64,000 bases of DNA from Phenylobacterium sp. SCN 70-31 (lineage in GTDB: Bacteria > Pseudomonadota > Alphaproteobacteria > Caulobacterales > Caulobacteraceae): contig NZ_MEEX01000026.1 of the NCBI RefSeq assembly GCF_001724605.1, forward strand, positions 1-64,000, in the 5' to 3' direction. This document shows, one piece after another, positions 29,874 to 39,061 of this stretch. The notes under the pieces were generated by a model. It made no database searches. It was given only the letters and a program-made list of their open reading frames with translations, and was not told the origin of the DNA. A program made the position numbers and the translations under genes. Positions within the stretch are counted from its first letter, which is position 1. Every line of letters starts with the position of its first letter.

Positions 29874-30818
29874 TCAGATCGCGCCGAAGCACCAGGCCAG
29901 GATCGACTTCTGGGCGTGGATGCGGTTCTCGGCCTCGTCCCAGATCAGACTGGCCGGACCGTCCATGACCTCGTCCGTCACCTCCTCGCCGCGATGGGCG
30001 GGCAGGCAATGGAGGAAGACCGCGTCCTTCGCCGCCTCGCCCATCAGGCGGGCGTCGACCTGATAGGGCTCAAGGGCTTCCAGCCGCTCGTCGTGGTCGG
30101 TGTCGCCCATCGACACCCAGGTGTCGGTGATGACGCAGTCGGCGCCGCGCACCGCCTCGCGCGGGTCCTGGGTGGTCTTCACCTGGCCCTGCTGCTCGGC
30201 CGCCCGGGCCAGGTCCATCATATCGGGGTGGAAGACGGCCGGTGTGGCGATGTTGAGCCGGAAACCCAGCTTCGGCGCGGCGTGGATGAAGCTGGAGCAG
30301 ACGTTGTTGCCGTCGCCGACCCAGGCGAAGGTCTTGCCCTCCACCAACCCGCGATGCTCCTCGAAGGTCATCAGGTCGGCCAGGATCTGGCAGGGATGGC
30401 TCCTGTCGCTGAGGCCGTTGATCACCGGGATCGTCGACCACAGGGCCAGGCGCTCGACATCCTCGTGGACGTTCGAACGGATCATCACCGCATCGACCAT
30501 CCGCGACAGGACCCGGGCGGTGTCCTCGATCGGCTCGCCGCGGCCGAGTTGCATGTCGACGGCGTTGGAGATGATGACGTCGCCGCCGAGCTGGCGCATG
30601 GCCGCGTCGAACGAGAACCGCGTCCGGGTGGAGTTCTTCTCGAATATCATGGCCAGCGTCCGGCCTTCGGCGGGACGGTCGGCGTCGGGGCGCCCCTTGG
30701 GCCAGCCCCTGCGGGCCGCCTTGCGGGCCTTTGCGTCCTCGAGGATGGCGCGCAGCTCGTGGCCTTCGAGCTTCCAGATGTCGAGGAAGTGCCGGGGCGC
30801 AGGGGCGGGAGCGGTCAT
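29874..30818 (-). CDS. argF: Ornithine carbamoyltransferase
   Basis: This enzyme makes citrulline from ornithine and carbamoyl phosphate in arginine synthesis. The 314-residue product has the carbamoyl-phosphate loop [12 protein letters not shown], the [11 protein letters not shown] motif and the ornithine-binding [11 protein letters not shown]. Its start overlaps the stop of argD by 4 bases (ATGA), so the two arginine genes form one operon. Confidence 0.96.
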   Translation of the reverse strand: MTAPAPAPRHFLDIWKLEGHELRAILEDAKARKAARRGWPKGRPDADRPAEGRTLAMIFEKNSTRTRFSFDAAMRQLGGDVIISNAVDMQLGRGEPIEDTARVLSRMVDAVMIRSNVHEDVERLALWSTIPVINGLSDRSHPCQILADLMTFEEHRGLVEGKTFAWVGDGNNVCSSFIHAAPKLGFRLNIATPAVFHPDMMDLARAAEQQGQVKTTQDPREAVRGADCVITDTWVSMGDTDHDERLEALEPYQVDARLMGEAAKDAVFLHCLPAHRGEEVTDEVMDGPASLIWDEAENRIHAQKSILAWCFGAI

Positions 30819-32044
30819 GCCAGGACCGCCGCTTGCGACCGGGCCCGGGCGACTTCGCAGGCGCGCTCCAGCATCTCCATCGCCTCGCGCGCCTCGTCCA
30901 GCGACAGGTTGAGCGGCGGCAGGAGCCGCACGCAGTTGTCGCCGCCGCCGGCGATGAGCAGGTGCTGGTCGCGGGCGTGCTGCATGAACTCGCGGTTGGG
31001 CGTGGCCAGCTTGATACCGATCAGCAGGCCCTTGCCGCGGATGTCGAGGACCACGTCCGGGAAGCGGTCCTTCAGGCCCGAGAGCTGCTGGTTGAAATAG
31101 CCGGCGACCTCTCGGGCGTGGGCCAGCAGCTCGGGCTTGATCAGCTCCTCCACCGAGGCGACGCCCACGGCCATGGCCAGGGGATTGCCGCCGTAGGTCG
31201 AGCCGTGGCTGCCGGGCGTCATGCCGCGGGCCGCCTCGGCCGTGGCGAGGCAGGCGCCGACGGGGAAGCCGCCGCCGAGAGCCTTGGCCACCGCCATGAT
31301 GTCGGGATCAGCCCCGCCGTCGGCCCACTCGTAGGCGAACAGCTTGCCGGTCCGGCCCAGGCCGCACTGGATCTCGTCGTAGATCAGCAGCGTCCCGGTC
31401 TCGTCGCAGAGCTGCCGGATGGCCTTCAGCTCGGCTTCGGACCACGAGCGCGCGCCGCCCTCGCCCTGGACGGGCTCCAGCAGGATCGCGGCGGTGGTCG
31501 GCCCGACCAGCGCCTTCAGCCCCTCCAGGTCGCCGAACTTCGCCTGCACGAAGCCGGGCAGCGCCGGGCCGAAGCCCTCGACGTAGCTGGGATTGCCGGC
31601 GGCGAAGATGGTGGCGATCGTCCGGCCGTGGAACGAGCCGTCGAAGCCGATGATGTCGATGCGCTCGGGATGTCCCTTGACCCAGTGATACTTGCGCGCC
31701 GCCTTGATGGCGCACTCGATCGCCTCGGCGCCCGAGTTGGTGAAGAAGGCCACGTCCGCGAAGGTGTTGTCCGTGAGCAGCTTCGCCAGCTTCTCCTGGT
31801 TGGGGATGCGGAAGATGTTCGAGGTGTGCCAGAGCTTTTCGGCCTGGTCCTTCACCGCCTGCACCAGCCGCGGATGGCTGTGGCCCAGGGCGTTGACCGC
31901 TATGCCGGCCATGCAGTCCAGGTAGGCCTCGCCCTCGGCGGTGAAGAGTCGCGAGCCCTCGCCTCGCTCGAACGCCAGCGGGGCGCGCGCGTAGACGCCC
32001 ATGATGTGATCGCTGGGAACGGGCGCGGCGGTCGTCTCGGCCAC
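30815..32044 (-). CDS. argD: Acetylornithine aminotransferase
   Basis: A PLP-dependent class III aminotransferase of arginine (and often lysine) synthesis. The 409-residue product has [14 protein letters not shown] (cofactor Asp) and [13 protein letters not shown] with the Schiff-base lysine. GTG at 32044 is chosen because AGGAGG lies 9 bases ahead and the protein then opens as in relatives ([20 protein letters not shown]); an in-frame start at 32083 has no such site. Overlaps argF by 4 bases. Confidence 0.95.
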   Translation of the reverse strand: MAETTAAPVPSDHIMGVYARAPLAFERGEGSRLFTAEGEAYLDCMAGIAVNALGHSHPRLVQAVKDQAEKLWHTSNIFRIPNQEKLAKLLTDNTFADVAFFTNSGAEAIECAIKAARKYHWVKGHPERIDIIGFDGSFHGRTIATIFAAGNPSYVEGFGPALPGFVQAKFGDLEGLKALVGPTTAAILLEPVQGEGGARSWSEAELKAIRQLCDETGTLLIYDEIQCGLGRTGKLFAYEWADGGADPDIMAVAKALGGGFPVGACLATAEAARGMTPGSHGSTYGGNPLAMAVGVASVEELIKPELLAHAREVAGYFNQQLSGLKDRFPDVVLDIRGKGLLIGIKLATPNREFMQHARDQHLLIAGGGDNCVRLLPPLNLSLDEAREAMEMLERACEVARARSQAAVLA

Positions 32045-32178
32045 TTCGAAAGCCCTCCTGAAAAGGAAGCGTCCCCGCGGCATGGGCGGCGGGGACCGGA
32101 AGGCTTGGCGTTTTCGTCTCGAAGCCCTGGCGTGTCAATGATTTGCGAGCGGCGTCCGGCCCGCGGGCCGGCGGACCG

Positions 32179-32997
32179 TCAGGTCTTGATCTTGTAGCCC
32201 ACGCGGAACATCCACAGGCACGCCCATCCGAGCGCCAGGGTGAGGATCGCCGTCATGGCCGCGCCGACGGCCAGGTTGCTCTCGGCGTGGCCCAGGAAGC
32301 CGTACCGGAAGCCGTCGATGAGATAGAAGAACGGGTTGTAGTGGCTGAACGTCCGGAAAGGTTCGGGCAGCCGCTCCACGAGGTAGAAGGTGCCCGACAG
32401 GAACGTCATCGGCATGATGACGAAGTTGGTCACGGCGGCCATGTGGTCGAACTTCTCGGCCCAGAGACCGGCCATGATCCCGATGAAGCCCATGATGAGC
32501 GCCGCCCCCAGGCCGAAGTAGACGATGGCCCAGGGCTGGGCGACCGGCAGCCGCGCGAACGGCAGGATCGCCGCCAGGCTGACCACGCCCACGAGGATGC
32601 CACGCGTCGCGGCCCCGGCGCCAAAGCCGACCACGTGCTCGCCGGGGGTCAGGGGCGGGGTGAGGAAATCGCCCATCAGGCCGTTGAACTTCGCCTGCAG
32701 CAGCGACGATGAGGCGTTGGCGAAGGCGTTGGACAGGATTTGCATCATGATCAGGCCGGGCGCCACGAAGGTCCCGTAGGCCACGCCGTGCACCTCGCGC
32801 GCGCCGCCGACCGCCACTACGAACACGAGCATGTAGAGCAGCGCCGTGACGACCGGCGCGGCCAGGGTCTGCATGCCCACCTTCAGGAAGCGACGGACCT
32901 CGCGCACGTAGAGGGTCCTGAGGCCCGGCCAGTTCACGCCCGGATAGGCGCGGGGCTGGGGCGGCAGGACGGTCTCGACGTCGGGCATGTCTCGCAT
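32179..32997 (-). CDS. ABC-2 type transporter permease
   Basis: The 272-residue product has six hydrophobic segments and the ABC-2 signature PMTFLSGTFYLVERLPEPFRTFSHYNPFFYLIDGFR (start of the motif at about residue 190). This family exports polysaccharides, drugs or lipids. No ATPase gene is adjacent in the window, so its partner is encoded elsewhere. An ATG three codons in is an alternative start. It lies 134 bases after argD on the same strand. Confidence 0.85.
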   Translation of the reverse strand: MRDMPDVETVLPPQPRAYPGVNWPGLRTLYVREVRRFLKVGMQTLAAPVVTALLYMLVFVVAVGGAREVHGVAYGTFVAPGLIMMQILSNAFANASSSLLQAKFNGLMGDFLTPPLTPGEHVVGFGAGAATRGILVGVVSLAAILPFARLPVAQPWAIVYFGLGAALIMGFIGIMAGLWAEKFDHMAAVTNFVIMPMTFLSGTFYLVERLPEPFRTFSHYNPFFYLIDGFRYGFLGHAESNLAVGAAMTAILTLALGWACLWMFRVGYKIKT

Positions 32998-33075
32998 GGC
33001 CGAGATGTGCGCCCACGGACGCGGGAGCGCAAGGCGGCGCGCCGTCCGTAGCGCGACGCACCCGCGCCCAATTCC

Positions 33076-33102
33076 GACTCAACATCTAGTTCCTGTGGAT
33101 GA
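33076..33102. promoter_or_regulatory. gcrA upstream region: GANTC and DnaA-box-like sites
   Basis: GACTC (33076-33080) is a CcrM target, and TCATCCACA on the minus strand (33094-33102) differs by one base from the DnaA box TTATCCACA. In Caulobacter crescentus DnaA activates gcrA at replication start, so a DnaA site ahead of gcrA is expected. The surrounding 245-base gap (32998-33242) is AT-richer than average and no complete CtrA box was found. Confidence 0.5.
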
Positions 33103-33242
33103 TCGCGATGGCGCCTATTGTGGCCATTAGCGAGTTGTTTACTACTGATAGTGGTTGGTGGGCGGCGAGATTGCTGATCGCCACAAGATATTGACGCCGG
33201 CGCCGCCTCAGGCGCGCCGGGCCCTCTGGTGGGAGGCCGATC

Positions 33243-33749
33243 ATGGGCTGGACCGACGAACGCGTCGAACTTCTGAAGAAACTCTGGCAGGACGGCCTTT
33301 CGGCCAGTCAGATCGCCAAGCAACTGGGCGGGGTCACCCGCAACGCCGTCATCGGCAAGGTCCACAGGTTGGGGCTGTCGGGCCGCGCGGCGCCGTCGAA
33401 GCCGCAACGGACGACCTTCAAGGCCCCGCGCCCGGCTCGCCCGGCGCAGGCGGCCCCGGCCGCTCCGCGCCGCATCGCCGAACCGGTGGCGGCGCAACAG
33501 GCCGCGCCGGCCCCTGTGCGATATGTCGACGAAACCCCGGGCACGGCGACCGTGCTGACCCTGGGCGCCCATATGTGCAAGTGGCCGATCGGCGATCCGT
33601 CGCTGGACAGCTTCACCTTCTGCGGCCGCCGGTCGGAGGAGACCGGACCCTACTGCCACGAGCACGCGCAGGTGGCCTACCAGCCCGCCCAGACCAAGAA
33701 GAAGTCCAGCGCCGCCGAACTTGCCCGCAGCCTGCGCCGCTACATCTGA
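33243..33749 (+). CDS. gcrA: Cell cycle regulator GcrA
   Basis: GcrA is a sigma-70-associated transcription factor of alphaproteobacteria; it acts at promoters with methylated GANTC and so pairs with CcrM. The 168-residue product has the helix-turn-helix start MGWTDERVELLKKLWQDGLS, followed by the DNA-binding GGVTRNAVIGKVHRLGLSG, a Pro/Ala-rich linker, and the sigma-binding C-terminal domain (CKWPIGDPSLDSFTFCGRR, GPYCHEH). ATG at 33243 is fixed by homology. Both GcrA and CcrM lie in this window, about 16 kb apart. Confidence 0.96.
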   Translation: MGWTDERVELLKKLWQDGLSASQIAKQLGGVTRNAVIGKVHRLGLSGRAAPSKPQRTTFKAPRPARPAQAAPAAPRRIAEPVAAQQAAPAPVRYVDETPGTATVLTLGAHMCKWPIGDPSLDSFTFCGRRSEETGPYCHEHAQVAYQPAQTKKKSSAAELARSLRRYI

Positions 33750-33790
33750 GATCCGCTGGGAAGCGGCCCGACATCCGTTGGGGATGGGAG

Positions 33791-33848
33791 GCGCGCCGGG
33801 AGCCGAAGGTCGCGAAAGCATCCTTGAGGTTCCGGGCGCGCTTCTTTC
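33791..33848 (+). terminator. Probable gcrA terminator
   Basis: Arms GCGCGCCGGGA (33791-33801) and TCCGGGCGCGC (33831-33841) can pair with one bulge across a 29-base loop, followed by CTTCTTTCGTTTC. The T-richness just after the stem suits an intrinsic terminator. The rest of the gap to 33960 is the leader of the metallophosphoesterase gene. Confidence 0.45.
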
Positions 33849-33960
33849 GTTTCGAGACCTTGATCCTCAGGCGGGCCGCAGGGTCTGCGCACCACCTGCA
33901 TAGCGGCTGGACGCGAGCCGGCTACGCGTGGGTCTGGACTTGCGCCCGTCGAGGTAGGTC

Positions 33961-34881
33961 ATGATCGCCTTCGCCTGCATCCTCGCAGCGACCGGGCCGC
34001 TCGCCGCCTGGTGGCTCTGGCGTCGGGGGGCCGCGATCACGCGGGCCGTCGTGGGACTGCTGGCCCTGGCCTACCTGCTGGGCGTGTGGGCCGTGCTGAT
34101 CGAGCCGCAGACCCTGAGCGTCCGGGAGGTGGCGGTGGAGAGTCCCGCCTGGCGCGGCGCGCCTGTGCGGATCGGTGTGTTGTCGGACGTGCATGTCGGG
34201 CCCGACCACATGCCGCCTGACCGCGTCCGCCGGATCGTCACGCGCCTGAACCGCGAGCGACCGGACGTGATCGTATTTCTCGGCGACTATGTGGGCGGCC
34301 ACGCGCCCGCGGCGCAGCGCAGCGAGCCGGATCGCGCCGAGGTGATGAAAGGCGTCGCCGCCCTGGGCGAGGCGCGGGCGCCGCTCGGCCGATACGCAGT
34401 GCTGGGCAACCACGACTGGTGGTTCGGCGGCCTCCTCGTGGAGGCAGCCCTGACCCGGGCCGGCGCGCCCGTGCTGGAGAACCGCGCCGTGCGGATCGAT
34501 CGCCCGGGCGGGAGCTTCTGGATCGCCGGCCTCGCGGACATGGAGTCCGCCCGAGCCTCGCCCTCGGCGGCTGCGGCGCTGCGCGAGATTCCCGACGGTG
34601 AACCGGCGATCGTCCTGACGCACTGGCCCGACACCTTTCCCGGCATCCCCGACCGGATCGCGCTGACCCTGGCCGGACACAGCCATTGCGGCCAGGTGAA
34701 CCTGCCGTTCGTGGGACGGCCAGTCCTGCCGTCGCCAGGCTCGGCGCGGTGGCCCTGCGGCGTCTACCGTGAGGGCGAGCGGCAGCTCTACGTCACCGGC
34801 GGCGTCGGGACATCGATCCTGCCGGTCCGTTTCCGCGCCCCGCCAGAGATCGTGATTGTGACCCTGAGCGCAGCCCCCTAG
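33961..34881 (+). CDS. Membrane-anchored metallophosphoesterase
   Basis: The 306-residue product has two N-terminal hydrophobic segments (residues 1-20 and 27-48) then a calcineurin-type phosphoesterase. All metal motifs are present: LSDVHVGPD (D-x-H), FLGDYVGG (GD), LGNHDWW (GNHD), VLTHWPD (H) and AGHSHCGQ (GHxH). It resembles YaeI/YkuE-type enzymes that act on lipid or cell-wall phosphates. It precedes xseA by 12 bases on the same strand. Confidence 0.86.
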   Translation: MIAFACILAATGPLAAWWLWRRGAAITRAVVGLLALAYLLGVWAVLIEPQTLSVREVAVESPAWRGAPVRIGVLSDVHVGPDHMPPDRVRRIVTRLNRERPDVIVFLGDYVGGHAPAAQRSEPDRAEVMKGVAALGEARAPLGRYAVLGNHDWWFGGLLVEAALTRAGAPVLENRAVRIDRPGGSFWIAGLADMESARASPSAAAALREIPDGEPAIVLTHWPDTFPGIPDRIALTLAGHSHCGQVNLPFVGRPVLPSPGSARWPCGVYREGERQLYVTGGVGTSILPVRFRAPPEIVIVTLSAAP

Positions 34882-34893
34882 CCTGCGCCCGGC

Positions 34894-36366
34894 ATGACGG
34901 ATTCCGCCGCTCCCGACTCCGCCGCCGAGAGCGGCAACGCCAAGGCCTATTCGGTCTCGGAACTCGCGTTCGCGCTGAAGCGCACCCTGGAGGACTCCTA
35001 CGGCTTCGTGCGCCTCCGCGCCGAACTGTCGAAGGTCACCCACCACTCCAACGGCCACGTCTACCTGACGCTGAAGGACGAGCGCGCGGCCATCGACGGC
35101 GTGGTGTGGAAGGGCAGTGTCCGCAATCTCTCCATCCGGCCCGAACAGGGCATGGAGGTGGTGGTCACCGGCAAGATCACCACCTATCCGCAGGGCTCGC
35201 GCTACCAGATCGTCATCGAGACGATGGAGGCGGCCGGTATCGGCGCGCTTCTGGCCCAGCTCGAGCGCCTGAAGCAGAAGCTGGCCGCCGAGGGTCTGTT
35301 CGACGCCGCCCGCAAGCAGCCCCTGCCGTCCATGCCGGCGGTGGTGGGCGTGGTCACGAGCCCCACGGGCGCCGTGATCCGCGACATCCTGCACCGCATC
35401 CGCGACCGCTGGCCCTGCCGGGTGATCGTCTGGCCGGTCGTGGTCCAGGGCGACGCGGCGGCGGCTCAGGTCTCGGCGGCGATCCGAGGCTTCTGCGCGC
35501 TTCCGCCCGAGGGTTCGGTTCCGCGGCCCGACGTCCTGATCGTCGCCCGCGGCGGCGGGTCGGTGGAGGACCTGTGGCCGTTCAACGACGAGGGCCTGGC
35601 GCGCACCGTCGCCGACTGTCCCATTCCGCTGATCAGCGCCGTGGGACACGAGACCGACACCACGCTGATCGATTTCGTCTCGGACCGCCGCGCGCCCACG
35701 CCCACCGCCGCCGCCGAGATGGCCACACCGGTGCTGGCCGAGTTGAAGGCCCTGGTCTCGGATCTGGGCGCGCGGATGCACCGCTGCGGCGGTTGCGTGG
35801 TCCAGGACCGGCGCGCAAGGATCGACGCGGCCGAGCGGGCGCTGCGCCGCGTGCCCGACCTCGTCCGACTGGCCGAGCAGCGGTTCGATATCGTCTCGGG
35901 CCGACTGGGAGCGGGCCTCGCCCGGAACGCGGCGATCCACGAGCGCGAGCTGGTGCGGGTGGCCACGCGGCTCTCGCCCCTGCTGCTGCAACGCCCGCAG
36001 GCGGTGCAGAAGGACCGGCTGGATCGCCTCGCGGAGCGGCTCGAACCCGCGGCCCTTCGGCGACTGGAACGGGCTTCCGAACGCCTCGACGGTCTCGGCA
36101 AGCTGCTGATCTCGGCCGACCCCGACCGGCCGCTCCAGCGGGGCTTTGCACGGGTCTCTCGCGCCGACGGCCGCCTGGCGCGTGCGGGCGCCGAACTCAT
36201 CGCGGGCGAAACCGTGGCCATCACCTTCGGCGACCGTGTGACCCGGCAGGCGGTGATCGACGGCGCCTCCGGCGACACCGCACCCCTCTCCGCGCCGGAA
36301 ACGCCTCCGAGGACTGCGCGGCCCAGGCCGAAGGCCGCCCCACCGGAGCAGGGCGACCTGTTCTGA
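34894..36366 (+). CDS. xseA: Exodeoxyribonuclease VII large subunit
   Basis: XseA is the catalytic subunit of a single-strand exonuclease used in repair and RecA-linked turnover. The 490-residue product has the OB-fold N-terminal domain ([39 protein letters not shown]), the catalytic-domain motifs [15 protein letters not shown] and [21 protein letters not shown], then an extended coiled-coil region and a Pro-rich end. The small subunit xseB is not in the window. Confidence 0.95.
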   Translation: MTDSAAPDSAAESGNAKAYSVSELAFALKRTLEDSYGFVRLRAELSKVTHHSNGHVYLTLKDERAAIDGVVWKGSVRNLSIRPEQGMEVVVTGKITTYPQGSRYQIVIETMEAAGIGALLAQLERLKQKLAAEGLFDAARKQPLPSMPAVVGVVTSPTGAVIRDILHRIRDRWPCRVIVWPVVVQGDAAAAQVSAAIRGFCALPPEGSVPRPDVLIVARGGGSVEDLWPFNDEGLARTVADCPIPLISAVGHETDTTLIDFVSDRRAPTPTAAAEMATPVLAELKALVSDLGARMHRCGGCVVQDRRARIDAAERALRRVPDLVRLAEQRFDIVSGRLGAGLARNAAIHERELVRVATRLSPLLLQRPQAVQKDRLDRLAERLEPAALRRLERASERLDGLGKLLISADPDRPLQRGFARVSRADGRLARAGAELIAGETVAITFGDRVTRQAVIDGASGDTAPLSAPETPPRTARPRPKAAPPEQGDLF

Positions 36367-36424
36367 GGCGCACCCCGCCCGCGAACACCTGTCAAGCGAC
36401 GGTCGGACACGCTAAATAGCGGAT

Positions 36425-36640
36425 ATGAACGCCCACGACCGATCCCTCGGCGCCAACGATCTCGCAAAGCTGCACTACGGCGACGGCGACTACGCTGTGC
36501 TGCGGCCCGGCCGGCACGTGCTCTGCGCCGTGACCGGCCAGAAGATCCCGCTGGAGCAGCTCCGCTACTGGAGCGCCGAGTTGCAGGAAGCCTACGCCGG
36601 CCCAGCCGAATCCCTGAAACGCTGGCGCGAGACGCGCTGA
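36425..36640 (+). CDS. DUF2093-domain protein
   Basis: A 71-residue soluble protein with the DUF2093 core AKLHYGDGDYAVLRPGRHV and GQKIPLEQLRYWSAELQEAY. It is commonly encoded right behind xseA in Caulobacterales and Rhizobiales, as here (58 bases downstream). The single Cys in CAVTGQKI recalls a small metal-binding ribbon but no full cluster is present. Function unknown. Confidence 0.85.
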   Translation: MNAHDRSLGANDLAKLHYGDGDYAVLRPGRHVLCAVTGQKIPLEQLRYWSAELQEAYAGPAESLKRWRETR

Positions 36641-36711
36641 GCCTTCCCGTTCGGCGCAACACCAGCAGGCCCGCCTCCGAAGGGGGGCCCGGGCCGCGGC
36701 GTCGCCGACGC

Positions 36712-37623
36712 CTACCTGCGATACACCTCGTTCGGCCAGCGCTTATGGACCCAGAACCATTCCGCGGGACGGGCGCGAATGCGTTCCTCCACGAAGGCGT
36801 TGATTCGCCGCACGCCGGCCTCGACGTCGGCGGCCCGATCGCCGGTGTCCTCGAGATGGATCGGCTCGTGCGCGATCACCTTGAATCGCGCCCCTGGGCC
36901 CGTGCGCTGGACGCTCATGGGCTGAAGGGGGACACCGAACCGAAGCGCGAAGGTGGAAGGGCCGGGGGCCGTATGCGCCATCACGCCGAAGAAGGGCGCC
37001 GCCACGCCGCCGTTGAACTTCTGATCGTTCATGAGCGCGACGGATTCACCCCGCTCCAGCCCCCGCATCAGCTCGCGCGCGCCGTCCAGCCCCTTGGGCG
37101 CGAACAGCCGGACCCCATAGCGGAAGCGGTTGCGCCGCACGCGGGCGTCCACGTACGGGTTGTTCATGGCCCGATAGGTGATCTGGCACCGGACCCCGGC
37201 CTTGATGATCATGGCCGGCATCACCTCGAAGCTGGAGAAGTGGCCCGAGACGAACACCACCGGCCCGCCGCCGGCCGCGATCCCGGCCAGGCGTTCGGCC
37301 CCCTCCACTTCCACCCGGCCTGTGTCGGCAACGATACGGTCGAGGATGAGGAACTCGGCTAGGGTGCGTCCCAGTTCAGTCCATTGCGCCCGGAGGAGTT
37401 GGTTAATCTCGGCCTCGGCCGCCTCGGGGAAGGCGATGCGGAGATTGCGCTCCGCGACCCGGTGGGCGCTGGTCACGGGTCCCAGCGCGCGAAAAATTCG
37501 CGCGCCGAAATTTGAAACAGAATCAATTGGAAAGAGGCGTGCGAGGGCGCAGACTGCGTCGAACAGCGCCGCCTCTAGCATCCAAATCGAAACTGCCACG
37601 TATGAGTGCTTAGGTGCGGCCAT
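36712..37623 (-). CDS. LpxL/HtrB-family lipid A acyltransferase
   Basis: A membrane-associated acyltransferase that adds a secondary acyl chain to lipid A or a related lipid. The 303-residue product has a hydrophobic N-terminus and the catalytic HX4-5E-type motif SGHFSSFEVMP (about residue 122), with the further conserved ALMNDQKFNGGVAAPFFG and EWFWVHKRWP at the end. Start: ATG 37623 follows AGGAAGG by 4 bases; a longer reading from 37647 is possible. Confidence 0.85.
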   Translation of the reverse strand: MAAPKHSYVAVSIWMLEAALFDAVCALARLFPIDSVSNFGARIFRALGPVTSAHRVAERNLRIAFPEAAEAEINQLLRAQWTELGRTLAEFLILDRIVADTGRVEVEGAERLAGIAAGGGPVVFVSGHFSSFEVMPAMIIKAGVRCQITYRAMNNPYVDARVRRNRFRYGVRLFAPKGLDGARELMRGLERGESVALMNDQKFNGGVAAPFFGVMAHTAPGPSTFALRFGVPLQPMSVQRTGPGARFKVIAHEPIHLEDTGDRAADVEAGVRRINAFVEERIRARPAEWFWVHKRWPNEVYRR

Positions 37624-37726
37624 TAACCTTCCTAGGCCAGGCTGCACGGGGTCGGCAATGGAGGCGGCTGGCGTGAGAGTTGCGATGTCTCAACCACGGA
37701 GTCCCGAAGCGGGACTAAGGGAAATC

Positions 37727-38119
37727 ATGGTCGGGGATTCCATGGACGAGATCGACATCCACCTGGGTCGGCGTCTCCGCCGCCGGCGTCGCCTCCTCGG
37801 GCTCACCCAGCAGGAGCTGGCGCATGCCTGCGGCGTGCGGTTCCAGCAGATCCAGAAGTACGAGTGCGCGGCCAACCGCATGTCGGCGGCCCGCCTGTGG
37901 CAACTGGCGGAAGTGCTGGAAGTTCCCATCAGCTACTTCTACGAGGGCCTGACCCGCGACCAGCGCGAGAGCATGGAGCGCGAGACCACCAGCGCCAACG
38001 AGACCCTGGCCAGCAAGGAAACCCAGGATCTCATCCACGCCTACTACCAGCTCGGCGAGCGTCCCCGCCGCCGCCTGCTGGACCTCGCCAAGGCGATGAA
38101 CGGCGAGATCGAGGCCTGA
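37727..38119 (+). CDS. XRE-family transcriptional regulator
   Basis: The 130-residue product has an N-terminal Cro/CI helix-turn-helix: IDIHLGRRLRRRRRLLGLTQ, then QELAHACGVRFQQIQKYE and AANRMSAARLWQLAEVL. A short coiled tail follows. This small alphaproteobacterial type often controls stress or development genes. ATG at 37727 follows AAGGGAAATC; a start at 37686 adds about 14 residues. A GATTC methylation site lies inside the first codons. The divergent acyltransferase gene shares its upstream region. Confidence 0.82.
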   Translation: MVGDSMDEIDIHLGRRLRRRRRLLGLTQQELAHACGVRFQQIQKYECAANRMSAARLWQLAEVLEVPISYFYEGLTRDQRESMERETTSANETLASKETQDLIHAYYQLGERPRRRLLDLAKAMNGEIEA

Positions 38120-38199
38120 CCCCGATCCGCCGGACGGCCTGTCGCGCGCGTCCCAGATTCGCCTGACGCAACGGCCGCGAGACAGGCTAAACGGGGGTC

Positions 38200-39024
38200 A
38201 TGAGCCCCCCCGTATCCTCCCTCTCTTCCTCCCGGTTGGCCGAGCTGGACAGCTTCATCCTGGAGCTGAACCGCGCGGCGGCCGACGTGATCCTGCCCCT
38301 CTTCCGCGGCGCGCACGGGGTGGTGAACAAGCAGGCCGCGGGCTTCGACCCCGTCACCGAAGCCGACAAGGGCGCAGAGCGCGCCATCCGGTCTCTGATC
38401 GCCGCACGCTATCCGGAGCACGGCGTCATCGGCGAGGAGTATGGCGAAGACCGTCCGGACGCCGAGTTCGTCTGGGTGCTGGACCCGGTGGACGGGACCC
38501 GCGCGTTCATCGCCGGCCTGCCCCTGTGGTGCACCCTGATCGGCCTGCGCCATGCCGGCGCGCCGGTGCTCGGCTCGATCGCTCAGTCATACCTGGGAGA
38601 GATCTACCTGGGCCACGCCGGCGGCTCGCGGCTGGTGAGCCCCGCAGGCGAACGACCTCTGAAGGCGCGCGCCTGTCCCAGGCTGACCGACGCCCTGATC
38701 GCCACCACCGACCCAGAGGCCTGTTTCACGGGTTCGGAACTGGGCGCCTGGCGCCAGGTGCGGGCGGCCGCGCGGCTGGCGCGCCTGGGGTGCGACGCCT
38801 ACGCCTACGCCATGGTGGCGGCGGGCACGATGGACCTCGTGGTCGAGGCCGGGCTGAAGAGCTGGGACATCGAAGCCGCGATCCCGGTGATCGCGGGTGC
38901 GGGCGGAATCACCACCGACTGGCGCGGCCAGCCGGTGGGGCGCGACGGGGGACAGATCGCCATCGCCGGAGATCGCGCCTGCCTCGACGAGGCGCTCATC
39001 TCGCTTCGCCGCGCCGCCGCCTGA
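38200..39024 (+). CDS. hisN: Inositol-monophosphatase-fold phosphatase (histidinol-phosphatase type)
   Basis: A Mg2+/Li+-type phosphatase. The 274-residue product has DPVTEADKGAE, the metal-binding GEEYGEDR, the signature WVLDPVDGTRAFIAGLPLW (about residue 87) and LKSWDIEAAIPVI at the end. The residues after GTRAF match HisN, the histidinol-phosphatase that replaces the HisB phosphatase domain in many alphaproteobacteria. No other his gene is in the window, so assignment rests on sequence. Confidence 0.8.
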   Translation: MSPPVSSLSSSRLAELDSFILELNRAAADVILPLFRGAHGVVNKQAAGFDPVTEADKGAERAIRSLIAARYPEHGVIGEEYGEDRPDAEFVWVLDPVDGTRAFIAGLPLWCTLIGLRHAGAPVLGSIAQSYLGEIYLGHAGGSRLVSPAGERPLKARACPRLTDALIATTDPEACFTGSELGAWRQVRAAARLARLGCDAYAYAMVAAGTMDLVVEAGLKSWDIEAAIPVIAGAGGITTDWRGQPVGRDGGQIAIAGDRACLDEALISLRRAAA

Positions 39025-39061
39025 CGCGGCGCGGCTGGAGCCCGTCCAGCCTTGGGGACGG

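Noticed and set aside
33155..33964. Alternative plus-strand frame across gcrA
   Set aside because: The GcrA frame has all conserved motifs; this one is a shifted shadow.
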